DNA of 47,098 bases from a virus, in the IMG/VR virus record IMGVR_UViG_3300031576_000083, positions 1-47,098 of that record; one strand, written 5' to 3'. The position numbers were made by a program, and so were the translations under genes. Position 1 is the first letter of the stretch; every line of letters begins with the position of its first letter. The notes under the pieces are model-generated. The model searched no databases and was not told where the DNA came from. It was given only the letters and a program-made list of their open reading frames with translations. Shown here piece after piece: positions 24,901-32,791 of this stretch.

Positions 24901-25244
24901 CGCGTTCCTCCCGTCCGTGCCTTCCGCACGCGGTCGAACTCCGACATCATGTGCGCCTTGCCGTTGGCCGCCACGCCGGCGATCAGCTCGGCCGCCTCCT
25001 CGAGTCCGCCGGCGAGTGATTCGCGCCTCGCGTAGATGGACACCTGGTCGTGGAAGGCGAGCGCCGCCCAGTCCATCGCGCGCTCGGCCTCGTAGATCGC
25101 GGTGCCCACGCAGCGCCAGTCCTCGTCGGCCCGTTCGAGGGCGGTGTTCGGCATGCGGAACCAGCGCCAGCCAAACCAGAGCGACGTGACCCTGGCCCAG
25201 CGCCCGCCTCGCAGGCGGCGGTACCAGCGGAAGCGGCTCAGCAC
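24897..25244 (-). CDS. Hypothetical protein
   Basis: The 115-residue protein is read from the GTG at 25244, which overlaps the end of the preceding gene. It begins with an Arg/Trp-rich region (RFRWYRRLRGGRWARVTSLW) and continues with helices rich in Ala and Glu. It overlaps the next small gene by ATGA. No family is recognised. The operon placement with two other small genes suggests an accessory role. Confidence 0.55.
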   Translation of the reverse strand: MLSRFRWYRRLRGGRWARVTSLWFGWRWFRMPNTALERADEDWRCVGTAIYEAERAMDWAALAFHDQVSIYARRESLAGGLEEAAELIAGVAANGKAHMMSEFDRVRKARTGGTR

Positions 25245-25633
25245 TCGGGATGATCGAGCAGCACCTCGTCGGCGTGTGACAGGCCGTCTGGGGTGAAGCA
25301 GCCGAGCAGACCGACCACCATGTTCGACACCCACGCATCGGGGTCGAAGTCCGTCACGGCGCCGTTGCTGGTGGTGGCGCGCACCGCGTAGCGGGCCGCG
25401 GCCTCGACCTGCTCGACGAGTTCGCGCCGACGCGGATCGTCCATCCCGACGCGCTGCGGCATCGGCGGGTCGTTGTCGCCAGGCGCCGTCAGCCAGTGGT
25501 CTGCCGGCAGCGGCAGGGACATCGTGGCGAAGCCGCTCCCGTCGGGCAGCGGCCCGTGGACCTCTTCGATGGTGCCGCCGCAGTCGCTCGCGAGTCGTTG
25601 CAAGACTTCGGGAATCCTCGGGTCGTCGGGCAT
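25238..25633 (-). CDS. Hypothetical protein
   Basis: The ATG at 25633, with GGGGAGGA six bases upstream, gives 131 residues; the longer frame upstream is not supported. It opens MPDDPRIPEVLQRLASDCGG and has mixed helices and loops, ending LLDHPEC. No motif was recognised. It is the first gene after the probable terminator at 25.7 kb. Confidence 0.65.
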   Translation of the reverse strand: MPDDPRIPEVLQRLASDCGGTIEEVHGPLPDGSGFATMSLPLPADHWLTAPGDNDPPMPQRVGMDDPRRRELVEQVEAAARYAVRATTSNGAVTDFDPDAWVSNMVVGLLGCFTPDGLSHADEVLLDHPEC

Positions 25634-25683
25634 GGCGGTCCTCCCCGTGTGCCGTGATGCCGACTGCTTAGCCCCGTGCTCCA

Positions 25684-25725
25684 GAAAGCGAAAGGGCGCG
25701 CCGGCTGTGCAGGCCAACGCGCCCT
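25684..25725 (-). terminator. Probable rho-independent terminator
   Basis: Arms AGGGCGCG and CGCGCCCT (25718-25725 and 25693-25700) form an 8-bp perfect stem, with a 17-base loop that can pair further inside. On the minus strand the stem is followed by TTTCGCTTTCT. It lies between the terminase block and the next small genes, so it would end a transcript from the terminase genes. Confidence 0.6.
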
Positions 25726-25874
25726 CCCGTGATGGGGGGTATGCCATCAAAGGGCTGAAAGACTGAAAGACCTTCTTGCGTGGTCCCTTGCCGAATCTCT
25801 CCAGTGCTACCACCGCCGTCTGAACCCGAGTCCCTCCCGGGCACGACGTCGGCACTGCGACGCTAGCGCCGCCG

Positions 25875-26159
25875 TCAGAGTGACACCACCTCCTCGGGCG
25901 GCTCCGTCGAGTAGCGGTCCTTCTGGACGCGGCGGCGCTTGGGCGGTTGCATGGCGGGCTCGCGGAACTCGGCCCGTGCCTGCCGGCCGTGCCAATGCGA
26001 GCGCCGGATCGAGACGTGATCCCCGTCGTGGTCGCTGGCCCGGATGCAGCGCGCCTGGAAGCCGTTGCGTAGCGCGGTGGCGTTGCAGCGGCCCACGCGA
26101 TCGGGATCGACGACGTGCGCCGCGTAATCCCGAGCCGGCTTCTTCTTCACGAAGTGCAT
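25875..26159 (-). CDS. Small probable zinc-binding protein
   Basis: The 94-residue protein has an ATG at 26159 with GGGGAG upstream. It contains CNATALRNGFQARCIRASDH, then DGDHVS: a C-x(n)-C followed by two His (H43 and H48 region) that could bind zinc. Similar short GH-G-H motifs are common in phage small proteins. It is the gene after the large terminase. The function is unknown. Confidence 0.65.
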   Translation of the reverse strand: MHFVKKKPARDYAAHVVDPDRVGRCNATALRNGFQARCIRASDHDGDHVSIRRSHWHGRQARAEFREPAMQPPKRRRVQKDRYSTEPPEEVVSL

Positions 26160-26174
26160 TGTCCGCTCCCCTGG

Positions 26175-27590
26175 TTATGCGTTTGGCCGCAGGATGTCCC
26201 GCGGGTTGAACATTTCGATCGCGTCGCCCGCGCGAACCTTGTGGCGGAGCTCGAACCAGTAGCCGGTGGCGTCGGTGATGTGGATCATCTGACCACACTT
26301 CTGCTCGTCCGGCTCGCTCGTGCCCTCCTTGTAGAGCACGCCCTCCAAGTCGGTGATGAGCCGCGAGGTGCCGAAACCCTCGCGGTCGGAGACGAGCGAC
26401 GGGTGGATGTGGACGCGGCGTCGACCGGCGGCGTTCAAGAACTGGCCGTTGACGGCGTTCCACCGGTCGCGCCTCGAGGGTGCGGCGTCACGGCTGGCGG
26501 TCTTGAAGCCGGCGGCCTGGAGCAGCGAGTGGTCCGTAGCGCCGGCGACGGCGCTGCTCTTGCGCGCCTTGCCGCTCGGGTCGGGGTGCATCATGAAGGC
26601 GCCGAACCGCCCGGCCCGCTGCTCGCAGCGGAGCTTGATCTCGCGCGCGGCCACCGACGTGTCGGCGTTGCGGGCCCAATAGGCGTCGTACACGAAGGCG
26701 TGCTTCTCGATCCTGCCGTCGGGCGCGCGCAGGTCCTGCTCCCAGCCCCAGACGGCGCACATGGGGTCCACGTTGAAATCCATCCCGCCGAGCCAGGGCA
26801 TTCCCTCCGTGCCGATCCCGGGCGGCAGCGGGAACTCGTGGACGTCGAGCCGTCGGTCGAAGGCGTAGTAGATCCGACCGGCGGCGTCCTCCCAGCTCGC
26901 CTCCATCTGCTCGCGGAAGTCGCGCGGCGACAGGTCGTGGCGCAGCGCCTCGATCTGCGACGGCTCCAGCACCTCGTCCGCGCGCCAGGTGTAGGCGCCC
27001 CAACGGTCGCCTTTCAGTTGCGCATCGCACCAGCGGTTCCAGTAGTGGTTGCGGCCGACCGGCGAGCCGATCAACCACAGCTTGCCCTGGTGGCCGCGGG
27101 TCGCGAGCGCCGGGCGCAGCACCTTCGTGAAGACCTCGGGCCGCATCTCGCCGTACTCGTCGAGGATCAGGAAGTCCACGGGCCGGCCGGCAATCCGCGG
27201 CTTCTCGAGCCCCACCACGCGAACCAGCCAGCCCGTCGACGTGGCGAGCAGCAGCTCGCTCTCGCGCAGGAGCGTGATCCAGTCGCGCGGGATCAGCGCC
27301 TTGACCCGATCCCACCAGATCAACTTCGCCTGCGCGCGGGTCGGCGCGCCGAGGACCGCGTTGCGGTAGGTGTCGAACACGCCGGGGCGGAACCCGCGGG
27401 TGGGGTTCGCGATCTCCCGGAGCAGCGCCCAGCACGCGATGTGGGTCTTGCCGCTCCGTCGCGCCGCCGGCACGATCATGTACGGGCGGGTGTCGAGCCA
27501 CAGCGCGCGCTGCGCGGGCACGTGCAGCTCGAACGGCGCCACGCACGCCGGGTCGATCCCGGACGGCGGCCGGATCTGGAGCGACGACAC
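26175..27590 (-). CDS. terL: Terminase large subunit
   Basis: The GTG at 27590 gives 471 residues. The ATPase half has a Walker A AARRSGKT (42-49) and a Walker B FLILDEYGEM (140-149), with the catalytic Glu after Asp. The nuclease half begins near GGMDFNVDP (Asp271) and has further acidic residues downstream. It moves DNA into the head and cuts the concatemer. It lies three bases after the small subunit gene. The length is normal for the family. The packaging mode cannot be decided by eye. Confidence 0.93.
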   Translation of the reverse strand: MSSLQIRPPSGIDPACVAPFELHVPAQRALWLDTRPYMIVPAARRSGKTHIACWALLREIANPTRGFRPGVFDTYRNAVLGAPTRAQAKLIWWDRVKALIPRDWITLLRESELLLATSTGWLVRVVGLEKPRIAGRPVDFLILDEYGEMRPEVFTKVLRPALATRGHQGKLWLIGSPVGRNHYWNRWCDAQLKGDRWGAYTWRADEVLEPSQIEALRHDLSPRDFREQMEASWEDAAGRIYYAFDRRLDVHEFPLPPGIGTEGMPWLGGMDFNVDPMCAVWGWEQDLRAPDGRIEKHAFVYDAYWARNADTSVAAREIKLRCEQRAGRFGAFMMHPDPSGKARKSSAVAGATDHSLLQAAGFKTASRDAAPSRRDRWNAVNGQFLNAAGRRRVHIHPSLVSDREGFGTSRLITDLEGVLYKEGTSEPDEQKCGQMIHITDATGYWFELRHKVRAGDAIEMFNPRDILRPNA

Positions 27591-27592
27591 CG

Positions 27593-28045
27593 CTACGCGG
27601 GCTTGGCGCCGCCGTTGGTCGGACCGGCCGGCACCACGTTGCGGAGCTGCTCCTGCAAGAACACCACCTGGTCCGCGAGGGTGCTCTCCTCGACATCGCT
27701 CGGCGGGATCGGCAGCCGCAGCTCGATCATCCGGTCCCGCGTCCGCGCGCGCAGGACTTCACCGCCGGCACGAATCTGGTCGCTCTCGGTCTTCGCGTGA
27801 CTCGCCAGGTGCGACAACCGCGCCTCGACCTCGTCGAACACGAAGTTCCGCACGGCCCGAAATCGCTCGGCAAACCTCGGATCGTCCCGCAGCCAGCACC
27901 GGAGCGCCCACTTCGAGCACCCGGCGCGCCGGAGCGCGATCTCGCAGTTCAGGTTGGTCTCCGAATAGCTGTGGAGAAACACCATCTTGCGTCGCGCCCT
28001 GGCGAACTGTCGACCCGTCATCATCTGGTCATACGCGGCAGCCAT
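27593..28045 (-). CDS. terS: Terminase small subunit
   Basis: The 150-residue protein is placed directly upstream of terL with two bases between stop and start. A helix-turn-helix-like part (about 25-60, FLHSYSETNLNCEIALRRAG then SKWALRCWLRDD) would bind the packaging site, and helical segments follow. The C-terminus is Pro/Gly/Ala-rich and probably contacts TerL. The assignment is mainly by position and helices. Confidence 0.75.
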   Translation of the reverse strand: MAAAYDQMMTGRQFARARRKMVFLHSYSETNLNCEIALRRAGCSKWALRCWLRDDPRFAERFRAVRNFVFDEVEARLSHLASHAKTESDQIRAGGEVLRARTRDRMIELRLPIPPSDVEESTLADQVVFLQEQLRNVVPAGPTNGGAKPA

Positions 28046-28235
28046 CGGCCGTCAGCATACGCGCGCGAGGCAGTTTCGGACAGCGCCCCCTCTCGCCATC
28101 ACGGCGCCTGGGTGGTAGAAAACCACAGGATGCACGGGCGCGACGAGCGGCGGATGGTTCGGGTGACGGTGAGCTGGCGAGCGCTCGGGGCCGGTTGGCG
28201 CTACCTCATGGGCGGTCTTCGCAGGAGGGTGGCGC
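28046..28235. promoter_or_regulatory. Divergent intergenic region between terminase and plus-strand island
   Basis: This 190-base gap separates the TerS gene (minus) from a plus-strand gene, so it should hold promoters in both directions. A small inverted repeat, GTGGT-AGAAA-ACCAC (28112-28126), lies in the middle. An AGGAGG site precedes the plus-strand gene at 28236. I could not confidently place promoter boxes. Confidence 0.4.
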
Positions 28236-28640
28236 ATGGGTTGGCTGAAGCTTCTCGTCCAGCAGCGCCTGCTCGCGGCGGCGATGCCGTTTCTGATGGC
28301 GATCCTCAGCCGGGCAGGGTTCGAGGGGCCGGCGACCGCGCTGAGTGAGCTCGTGCAGGCGGCGATCGTCTTCGTGCCCTCGGCGCTGTCGCTCACGTCG
28401 TACTTCGGGATCCTGAAGTCCGACCGCCTGCTGTTGCAGAAGCGGCTGCTCGCGGCGTTCCTGCCGACGGCGGCGGTGCTGCTGAAGCAGCTCGGGGTGG
28501 TGATTCCCGACGACGTGCTGGCGTCGACGACCACGCAGGGCGGTCTGCTCTTCGCGGCGCTGCTCAACGTGCTGAGCTTCTTCACGGGGAACCAGCAGGG
28601 GGCGGTGGGCAAGGGCGCCTTCTTGCCGGCGCCGGGGTAG
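28236..28640 (+). CDS. Multi-span membrane protein, holin candidate
   Basis: The 134-residue protein has a strong AGGAGG site before its ATG. Three or four hydrophobic stretches are visible: about 12-27, 37-60, 72-92 and 102-116, separated by short basic or polar turns. Size and topology match a holin, and the gene is first of a plus-strand group of four. No endolysin was seen beside it, so the assignment stays tentative. Confidence 0.5.
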   Translation: MGWLKLLVQQRLLAAAMPFLMAILSRAGFEGPATALSELVQAAIVFVPSALSLTSYFGILKSDRLLLQKRLLAAFLPTAAVLLKQLGVVIPDDVLASTTTQGGLLFAALLNVLSFFTGNQQGAVGKGAFLPAPG

Positions 28641-28643
28641 GCG

Positions 28644-28952
28644 GTGGCTGCCGAAGCCCCCGCGCCCGAGTCGCTGGTCTACGTCGACAAGCGGACGGCG
28701 CAGCCGGCGTCGCTCTCGGTCTCGGTGCTGTTCACGCCGCTGGCGATCCGGGCCGCCTGGAGCCGCGCGGCGCCCGACGAGCACCTGTTCTTCGAGTTCG
28801 CAAACGAGGCGGCGTGGGAAGCGCTGCCGACCTGGCGCAAGCTCGCGGTCCTCGGCCGCGTCGCCGAGCTGGCCCAGGAGCACGACGACGCCGTGGCGCG
28901 CGGCCTGCGCGCCTCGCCCACGGTAGAGCCCGACCCCCTCACACCCGCCTAA
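28644..28952 (+). CDS. Hypothetical protein
   Basis: A GTG at 28644, three bases after the previous stop, gives 102 residues. It starts VAAEAPAPESLVYVDKRTAQ, then has helical segments with LFTPLAIRAAWSRAAPDEH. It is transcribed with the membrane protein and the next gene. The function is unknown. Confidence 0.6.
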   Translation: MAAEAPAPESLVYVDKRTAQPASLSVSVLFTPLAIRAAWSRAAPDEHLFFEFANEAAWEALPTWRKLAVLGRVAELAQEHDDAVARGLRASPTVEPDPLTPA

Positions 28953-28961
28953 GGAGGCCCC

Positions 28962-29327
28962 ATGCCGCTCGAAACCACCGTGACCCAGGACCCCGCCGGC
29001 GCCCGCCAGCGCGTGCGCTACGTCTGCGCGCCCAACACGAAGGCGGACGGCTCGGGCAGCCCCGCAGCCGTCGACGGCCCGGTGGGGGTGGAGTTCGACG
29101 ACCCGACGCAGCCGGTGACGGGCGTCTCGGTGTCGCAGCTCGAGCCCGCGGTGCGCGCGCCGGCGGACTTCATCGGCGACGTGGCCGGCAGCCTGGTCGC
29201 GGACGCCGACCTGGGCGCGGGGGTGGTGCGGATCAGCGAACGCTTCCTGATCCACTACGTCCACCCGCAGGCCGAGAACCTCGGCGCCTCGACCGCCGTC
29301 GTCGAGCCGGACCCCGACCCGGCGTAG
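28962..29327 (+). CDS. Probable Ig-like virion or surface protein
   Basis: This 121-residue protein has an AAGGAGG site before its ATG. It starts MPLETTVTQDPAGARQRVRY and contains FIGDVAGSLVADADLGAGV, a stretch like the last strands of Big-2/Ig-like domains in phage proteins. It ends VVEPDPDPA. The plus-strand group could be a small accessory virion or lysis set. Confidence 0.55.
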   Translation: MPLETTVTQDPAGARQRVRYVCAPNTKADGSGSPAAVDGPVGVEFDDPTQPVTGVSVSQLEPAVRAPADFIGDVAGSLVADADLGAGVVRISERFLIHYVHPQAENLGASTAVVEPDPDPA

Positions 29328-29334
29328 CCCCTCG

Positions 29335-29727
29335 GTGGGTCAAGTGGGACGGGGTTCGTTCCCCTGGATCGAAGCGATCCGCAGGCGGCGGGCGGCCGAG
29401 CGGGCTCGGATCGCGGAGTTCGACGCGCGCGCGGCGGCTCAGGTCGAGGCAGAGACCACCTCGAAGGCGGAGTGGTTGATCCGTCGAATCGAACCAGGCG
29501 CCGGCGCGCCGCAGGAGAAAGAGATGAGCGACACCACGAGTCCTGACGTCCCCGACACGAAGGCCGAGTGCGTGGGCTGCGGACCCTCCACGCCGCAGCC
29601 GCGACCCGGAATGCGCGGCGGTCTCATGTGGTCGATCGAGCTCTGCCCGGCCTGCACGCAACGGATGGCGGCGAAGGCCGTGTGGAAGATCACCAAGCGC
29701 TTCCTGCGAGAGCAGCTCGACCTTTGA
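29335..29727 (+). CDS. Small protein with C-terminal zinc ribbon
   Basis: The frame from GTG 29335 encodes 130 residues. The C-terminal half has CVGCG and CPAC motifs (two Cys pairs), a probable zinc ribbon. An AGGAG site lies six bases before the ATG at 29524, so a shorter 67-residue protein may be made instead or in addition. The N-terminal half is a charged helix (IEAIRRRRAAERARIAEFDA). The function is unknown. Confidence 0.55.
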   Translation: MGQVGRGSFPWIEAIRRRRAAERARIAEFDARAAAQVEAETTSKAEWLIRRIEPGAGAPQEKEMSDTTSPDVPDTKAECVGCGPSTPQPRPGMRGGLMWSIELCPACTQRMAAKAVWKITKRFLREQLDL

Positions 29728-29896
29728 CGCGCCGACCCCCGGCGCTCCACCGCCGACATGGACACAGCGTTCGCACGGAATGCGCTCCGCGTCCCCTTCT
29801 GGCCGCCCTCGGCTCTATGATCCTGGCGGTGCAAGGTCCGCGGTTTCGCTCTCCAGTGTGCTCGCCCTTCTCGTGGCCGCAGACGCACTCGCTCAC
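29690..29896 (-). CDS. Small cysteine-rich, probable zinc-binding protein
   Basis: The GTG at 29896 has AGGAG six bases upstream, giving 68 residues; the longer TTG-start form is less likely. It has the pattern CVCGHEKGEH, then PC, then CPCRRW, seen in small phage zinc proteins. It is convergent with the plus-strand zinc-ribbon gene and overlaps its end by 38 bases. It is the last gene of the early minus-strand run. Confidence 0.6.
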   Translation of the reverse strand: MSECVCGHEKGEHTGERNRGPCTARIIEPRAARRGRGAHSVRTLCPCRRWSAGGRRVKGRAALAGSAW

Positions 29897-29927
29897 GACT
29901 TTCTCCTCGCTCTCGGCCGTGCTGACT

Positions 29928-30227
29928 TCACACAACGTTGTTGCCGGTGCCCGGCCAGGTCACGTAGCCCCAATGCAGGGCCGTCAGGTCGGTCGGGCAG
30001 GCAAGCGGTACGGGGAGCAGCTCGGCAGCGGCCGGAGCGGCGAGGACGAGGAGCCCGTCATCGAGAAGGAGACCTCTTGAAGCGCACCATCTTTGCCCTG
30101 TCGTAGCGTCGAATGCGGTCAGGCACGCGATCAGGTAGTCGGCGAGGATGCAGTCGGGTGTGTTGCTGCTGCTCTCCGCGCTGTGGCGGTTAATGGCGGC
30201 CTGGATGTCATCGCGTAGGTCGCTCAA
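29928..30227 (-). CDS. Conserved small phage protein of unknown function
   Basis: The 99-residue protein starts with TTG (TTGA overlap) and reads MSDLRDDIQAAINRHSAESS followed by NTPDCILADYL. This N-terminal pattern (INRHSAE-x-NTPD-x-ILA-x-YL) recurs in phages from GC-rich hosts. The second half is less typical. The role is unknown. Confidence 0.65.
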   Translation of the reverse strand: MSDLRDDIQAAINRHSAESSSNTPDCILADYLIACLTAFDATTGQRWCASRGLLLDDGLLVLAAPAAAELLPVPLACPTDLTALHWGYVTWPGTGNNVV

Positions 30228-30607
30228 GGCTTCTTCTCCTCGGTGCGTGCGGCACGGCGAGCGTCGATGGCAGCGCGCAGCGGCGTACTAGGATGAACTC
30301 CGCAGCGATAGAACGGATGTACATCGACAGATGCGTCCAGCCAGTCGAGCCGCTCCTTGTCGGCGCGCAGCTCGGCGATCTCTTCGACTGACGGCAGCAG
30401 CCCGTCGAGCTTGGCGGCGAGGGCTACGAGCGCGACTTCCAGGTCATCGTTGCAAGCGTCGTCCTCGTTCTCGAAGGCTGAGAGGACCGCTACGAGATCA
30501 AAACGGGCATGCCAGAGTGCTACTCCGGCCGATCTGGGATCGTATGATGGATTGCCTAATTCGACTAGCCTCCGTAGTCGCTCGGCAACGGTCGGATGGG
30601 TGGTCAC
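30224..30607 (-). CDS. Hypothetical protein
   Basis: The GTG at 30607 (GTGA overlap) gives 127 residues: a VAERLRRLVELGNPSY helix, an acidic middle, and ELRADKERLDWLDAS near residue 79, a motif frequent in small phage proteins. It ends TEEKKP. It overlaps both neighbours by four bases, so it belongs to a coupled run of small genes. Confidence 0.65.
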   Translation of the reverse strand: MTTHPTVAERLRRLVELGNPSYDPRSAGVALWHARFDLVAVLSAFENEDDACNDDLEVALVALAAKLDGLLPSVEEIAELRADKERLDWLDASVDVHPFYRCGVHPSTPLRAAIDARRAARTEEKKP

Positions 30608-30825
30608 GGTGCGACTCCCAACGGCATACCGTCAGCGATGTAGCACTCGGTACAGTAGAAGTGACCGTTTACTTGGTTGTACGTACCCTCGTTCTCGCGC
30701 ACATAGTCGTCGGCTGACAGCTCTTCGGCAGCGCCAGCGTCTACGTATTCAGCAAGTTCGGCGGGATACTTGCCGCACCCGACGCACTTGAGGTCGCTCA
30801 CGGCAGTTTGCATCTCGGACAGCAT
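30604..30825 (-). CDS. Small zinc-ribbon protein
   Basis: The ATG at 30825, with AAGGAG eight bases upstream, gives 73 residues. It contains KCVGCGKYP and YCTECYI, two CxxC pairs at a distance fit for a zinc ribbon. The start is TGATG with the preceding short frame, implying coupling. The function is unknown. Confidence 0.65.
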   Translation of the reverse strand: MLSEMQTAVSDLKCVGCGKYPAELAEYVDAGAAEELSADDYVRENEGTYNQVNGHFYCTECYIADGMPLGVAP

Positions 30826-30947
30826 CACTTCTCCTTGGTTCGTTTGGCAATCTCTCGTTCTGCCGCTCCCTCGCAAAGCCGCGCGTCGGCCTCGCAGGCA
30901 GGACTCCAGCGGATGCGCCAGCCGGCGGCACCACACGCATCAACCAG
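30825..30947 (-). CDS. Possible short protein with CTG start
   Basis: The frame between TAA of the upstream gene and TGATG of the next encodes ACGAAGWRIRWSPACEADAR and ends REIAKRTKEK, with a CTG as the only start-like codon (40 residues). Its last codons, AAG GAG AAG TGA, are the ribosome site of the next gene, exactly as at the end of RecT. No ATG/GTG/TTG fits, so the evidence is modest. Confidence 0.35.
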   Translation of the reverse strand: MVDACGAAGWRIRWSPACEADARLCEGAAEREIAKRTKEK

Positions 30948-30971
30948 AGCCCAGGCTCCGTGAAGCCCGCG

Positions 30972-31328
30972 TTACACTACCGAATCCTGACCGGCTGTGT
31001 CGAGCAGCGCGCGCTGCTTCGCGTCGAGCACGGCGAAGGCATCCGTGATACCGCGCGATCGAAGCAGCACCACCAAGTGCGCCGGCCCGTAGAGCTCCGC
31101 CGTGCGCGCGCGATCCTTGTTCCGCGGCAGCTTGGAGAGCCACTGGAGCGCGAAGATGGCGGCTGAAATCGCGGCGACGTCCACCGACGGCCCGCCCATC
31201 AATGCGCCCTGGCCGGCGCCTTTGATCTTGTCGTTGCGGTTCTCGATCGCCACCCACGACCATCCGGTGATTCCTCCGGCCGGGCCGTCGCATGCACGAG
31301 CGCCGAAGCTGATGTCGAGAGCACTCAT
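30972..31328 (-). CDS. Hypothetical protein, weak RNase H-fold resemblance
   Basis: The 118-residue protein starts MSALDISFGARACDGPAGGI. The order of an early beta stretch with Asp4, a GITGWSWVAIENRND segment and an AAISAAIFALQWL helix is reminiscent of RNase H-like domains, but the helix lacks the usual Glu, so activity is doubtful. It is part of the early small-gene run. The function is unknown. Confidence 0.55.
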   Translation of the reverse strand: MSALDISFGARACDGPAGGITGWSWVAIENRNDKIKGAGQGALMGGPSVDVAAISAAIFALQWLSKLPRNKDRARTAELYGPAHLVVLLRSRGITDAFAVLDAKQRALLDTAGQDSVV

Positions 31329-31330
31329 CG

Positions 31331-31594
31331 CTACGGCCAGTCCGGGTAGACGAGCACGCCGACGCTGGTTCCATCAGGTCGCTTCTCGCTGACTTCCACG
31401 GCGTTCACGAACGGCAAGCGCCCGAGCGTGTCCGCGAGAACGATGGAGGGCAGGCCCTCGCGCTCCAGGATCTCTCGCGTTGTCTTGCGGTCGCCGACGG
31501 CGCGTACCAAGTCCGCCTGCTGCCGCCAGACCCGCACGCGGCGGCCGTCTCGCAGCTCCACCGCCGTGATGCTCTCCACGATCCGCTCACCCAT
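31331..31594 (-). CDS. Hypothetical protein
   Basis: The ATG at 31594 (AGAGGAG upstream) gives 87 residues; the start overlaps the end of the preceding gene by eight bases. It begins MGERIVESITAVELRDGRRV and is a mix of short strands and helices. The long upstream frame is a shadow. The function is unknown. Confidence 0.65.
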   Translation of the reverse strand: MGERIVESITAVELRDGRRVRVWRQQADLVRAVGDRKTTREILEREGLPSIVLADTLGRLPFVNAVEVSEKRPDGTSVGVLVYPDWP

Positions 31595-32219
31595 GACTGG
31601 GCTCCTCTGTTGCCACCGGGCCACCCACCGGGCCGAAGTCCGGCCAGGCGGCAAGCTCCAACTCCTCGAACTCACGTAGTCCGTCGAGGGGAATGCGCAG
31701 CGCCTTCGCGCGGTGGTCGGGCGGGCCGACCTCAACCTCGCGCTCCTTCTCGGCCCACTCCCAGCCGTAGACCCACCCGACGATGCGCACCGCGCGCAGG
31801 TCTGGCTCGGGCGACTCCTCCTGCAGGACACGAACCGCCAGCACCCAGACGTCGGCGCCGCCTGGCTTGTTATGGGGCAGGCGGTCGAGCCCGTCGGGCC
31901 GGAACTTCGTCTTAACCTCGACCGTCGCACCTTGCAGGCGCGGCACCGAGAAGTCGAACTCCCCGCCGTCGCCGGCGGTCCCCTTGCGGCCGACCTTCTT
32001 GCCGAGCACCGCGCCCTTCGCCTCGAGCCCGAGCAGCACGGCGACCGCGTACTCGCCCATCACGCCGGCGAGCTGGCGTTGAAGGTGCGAGTCCTTGTCG
32101 CCCACCGACCAGTCGGCGCCAGGCTTCACCCGTTTCGCGCGGGCCTCGGCTTCCTTGGCGCAGGCTCGCATCATGGTCTTCGTGAAGAAGAACCACGGCG
32201 CGGGGCGAAGCAGCGGCAT
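31587..32219 (-). CDS. Probable PD-(D/E)XK nuclease-like protein
   Basis: The ATG at 32219 (TGATG with the previous stop) gives 210 residues. It shows a GEYAVAVLLG helix (residues 55-64), then GGEFDFSV (about 85-92) and ATVEVKTKF (about 98-106), in the order expected of PD-(D/E)XK nucleases: an Asp, then E-x-K. It is an early accessory gene, so a role in anti-defence or DNA processing is possible. The fold is inferred from motif order only. Confidence 0.6.
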   Translation of the reverse strand: MPLLRPAPWFFFTKTMMRACAKEAEARAKRVKPGADWSVGDKDSHLQRQLAGVMGEYAVAVLLGLEAKGAVLGKKVGRKGTAGDGGEFDFSVPRLQGATVEVKTKFRPDGLDRLPHNKPGGADVWVLAVRVLQEESPEPDLRAVRIVGWVYGWEWAEKEREVEVGPPDHRAKALRIPLDGLREFEELELAAWPDFGPVGGPVATEEPSHG

Positions 32220-32521
32220 CAGTCCCGCCTCGGCGACAGTGCCAGGATGGTCGCCTTCACCCAGGCATCCGGCGGGCGCGGCATTCCGGCCGGGCACCAG
32301 ACGCGCACAGGCGTGGGGTAGCCCAGGTCGAAGTGAAACTCTTGGAGTGGGTACCGCCACGAGGGCTCGCGCGGCCCGCGAATGTCGCCAGGGTTGCCGA
32401 ACGCTGCGCTGCCGGCCGGCGTCACGCGCTCCTCGGACGGCATCGTCACGCCGATCACGTCCGACAAGAGGGCCACGACGTTGCCGAGCACCACGTAGAC
32501 GATGAAGCCGGGTGAGGGCAT
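32219..32521 (-). CDS. Hypothetical protein with N-terminal hydrophobic segment
   Basis: The 100-residue protein starts MPSPGFIVYVVLGNVVALLS, a stretch that may be a membrane anchor or a signal. The rest is Pro-rich and polar, with no recognised motif. The stop overlaps the next start (TGATG). Confidence 0.55.
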   Translation of the reverse strand: MPSPGFIVYVVLGNVVALLSDVIGVTMPSEERVTPAGSAAFGNPGDIRGPREPSWRYPLQEFHFDLGYPTPVRVWCPAGMPRPPDAWVKATILALSPRRD

Positions 32522-32524
32522 GGG

Positions 32525-32791
32525 TCAGTCCACCTGTCCGACGACGCCCGGCGGCGAGTCGCGGTTCGCTTCGAGTACGTCCGCCGTCTCGCGCAGCACC
32601 TTCACCAAGTCCTCGCGCTGAGCGTTCGAGACGTGCGTCAAGTAGCCGTGCTCGCCGAAGCTGAACACGAGCAGCGCGAACCCGAAGCCGGGCGGCAGGC
32701 GCTCGTCGATCAGGCGCGCCACTTGCTGGGCGGAGCGCTTGACCCCGGGCCAGAGACGGCGGATGGCGGCGCGGCCGAGGAGGATGCTCAC
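32525..32791 (-). CDS. Conserved small phage protein of unknown function
   Basis: GTG at 32791 in a GTGA overlap gives 88 residues. The pattern LPPGFGFALLVFSFGEHGYL followed by SNAQREDLVKVLRE is common in small phage and prophage proteins. It has no known catalytic motif. Confidence 0.7.
   Translation of the reverse strand: MSILLGRAAIRRLWPGVKRSAQQVARLIDERLPPGFGFALLVFSFGEHGYLTHVSNAQREDLVKVLRETADVLEANRDSPPGVVGQVD

Noticed and set aside
26115-27800. 561-residue plus-strand frame
   Set aside because: It runs antisense through terL and terS with shadow composition.
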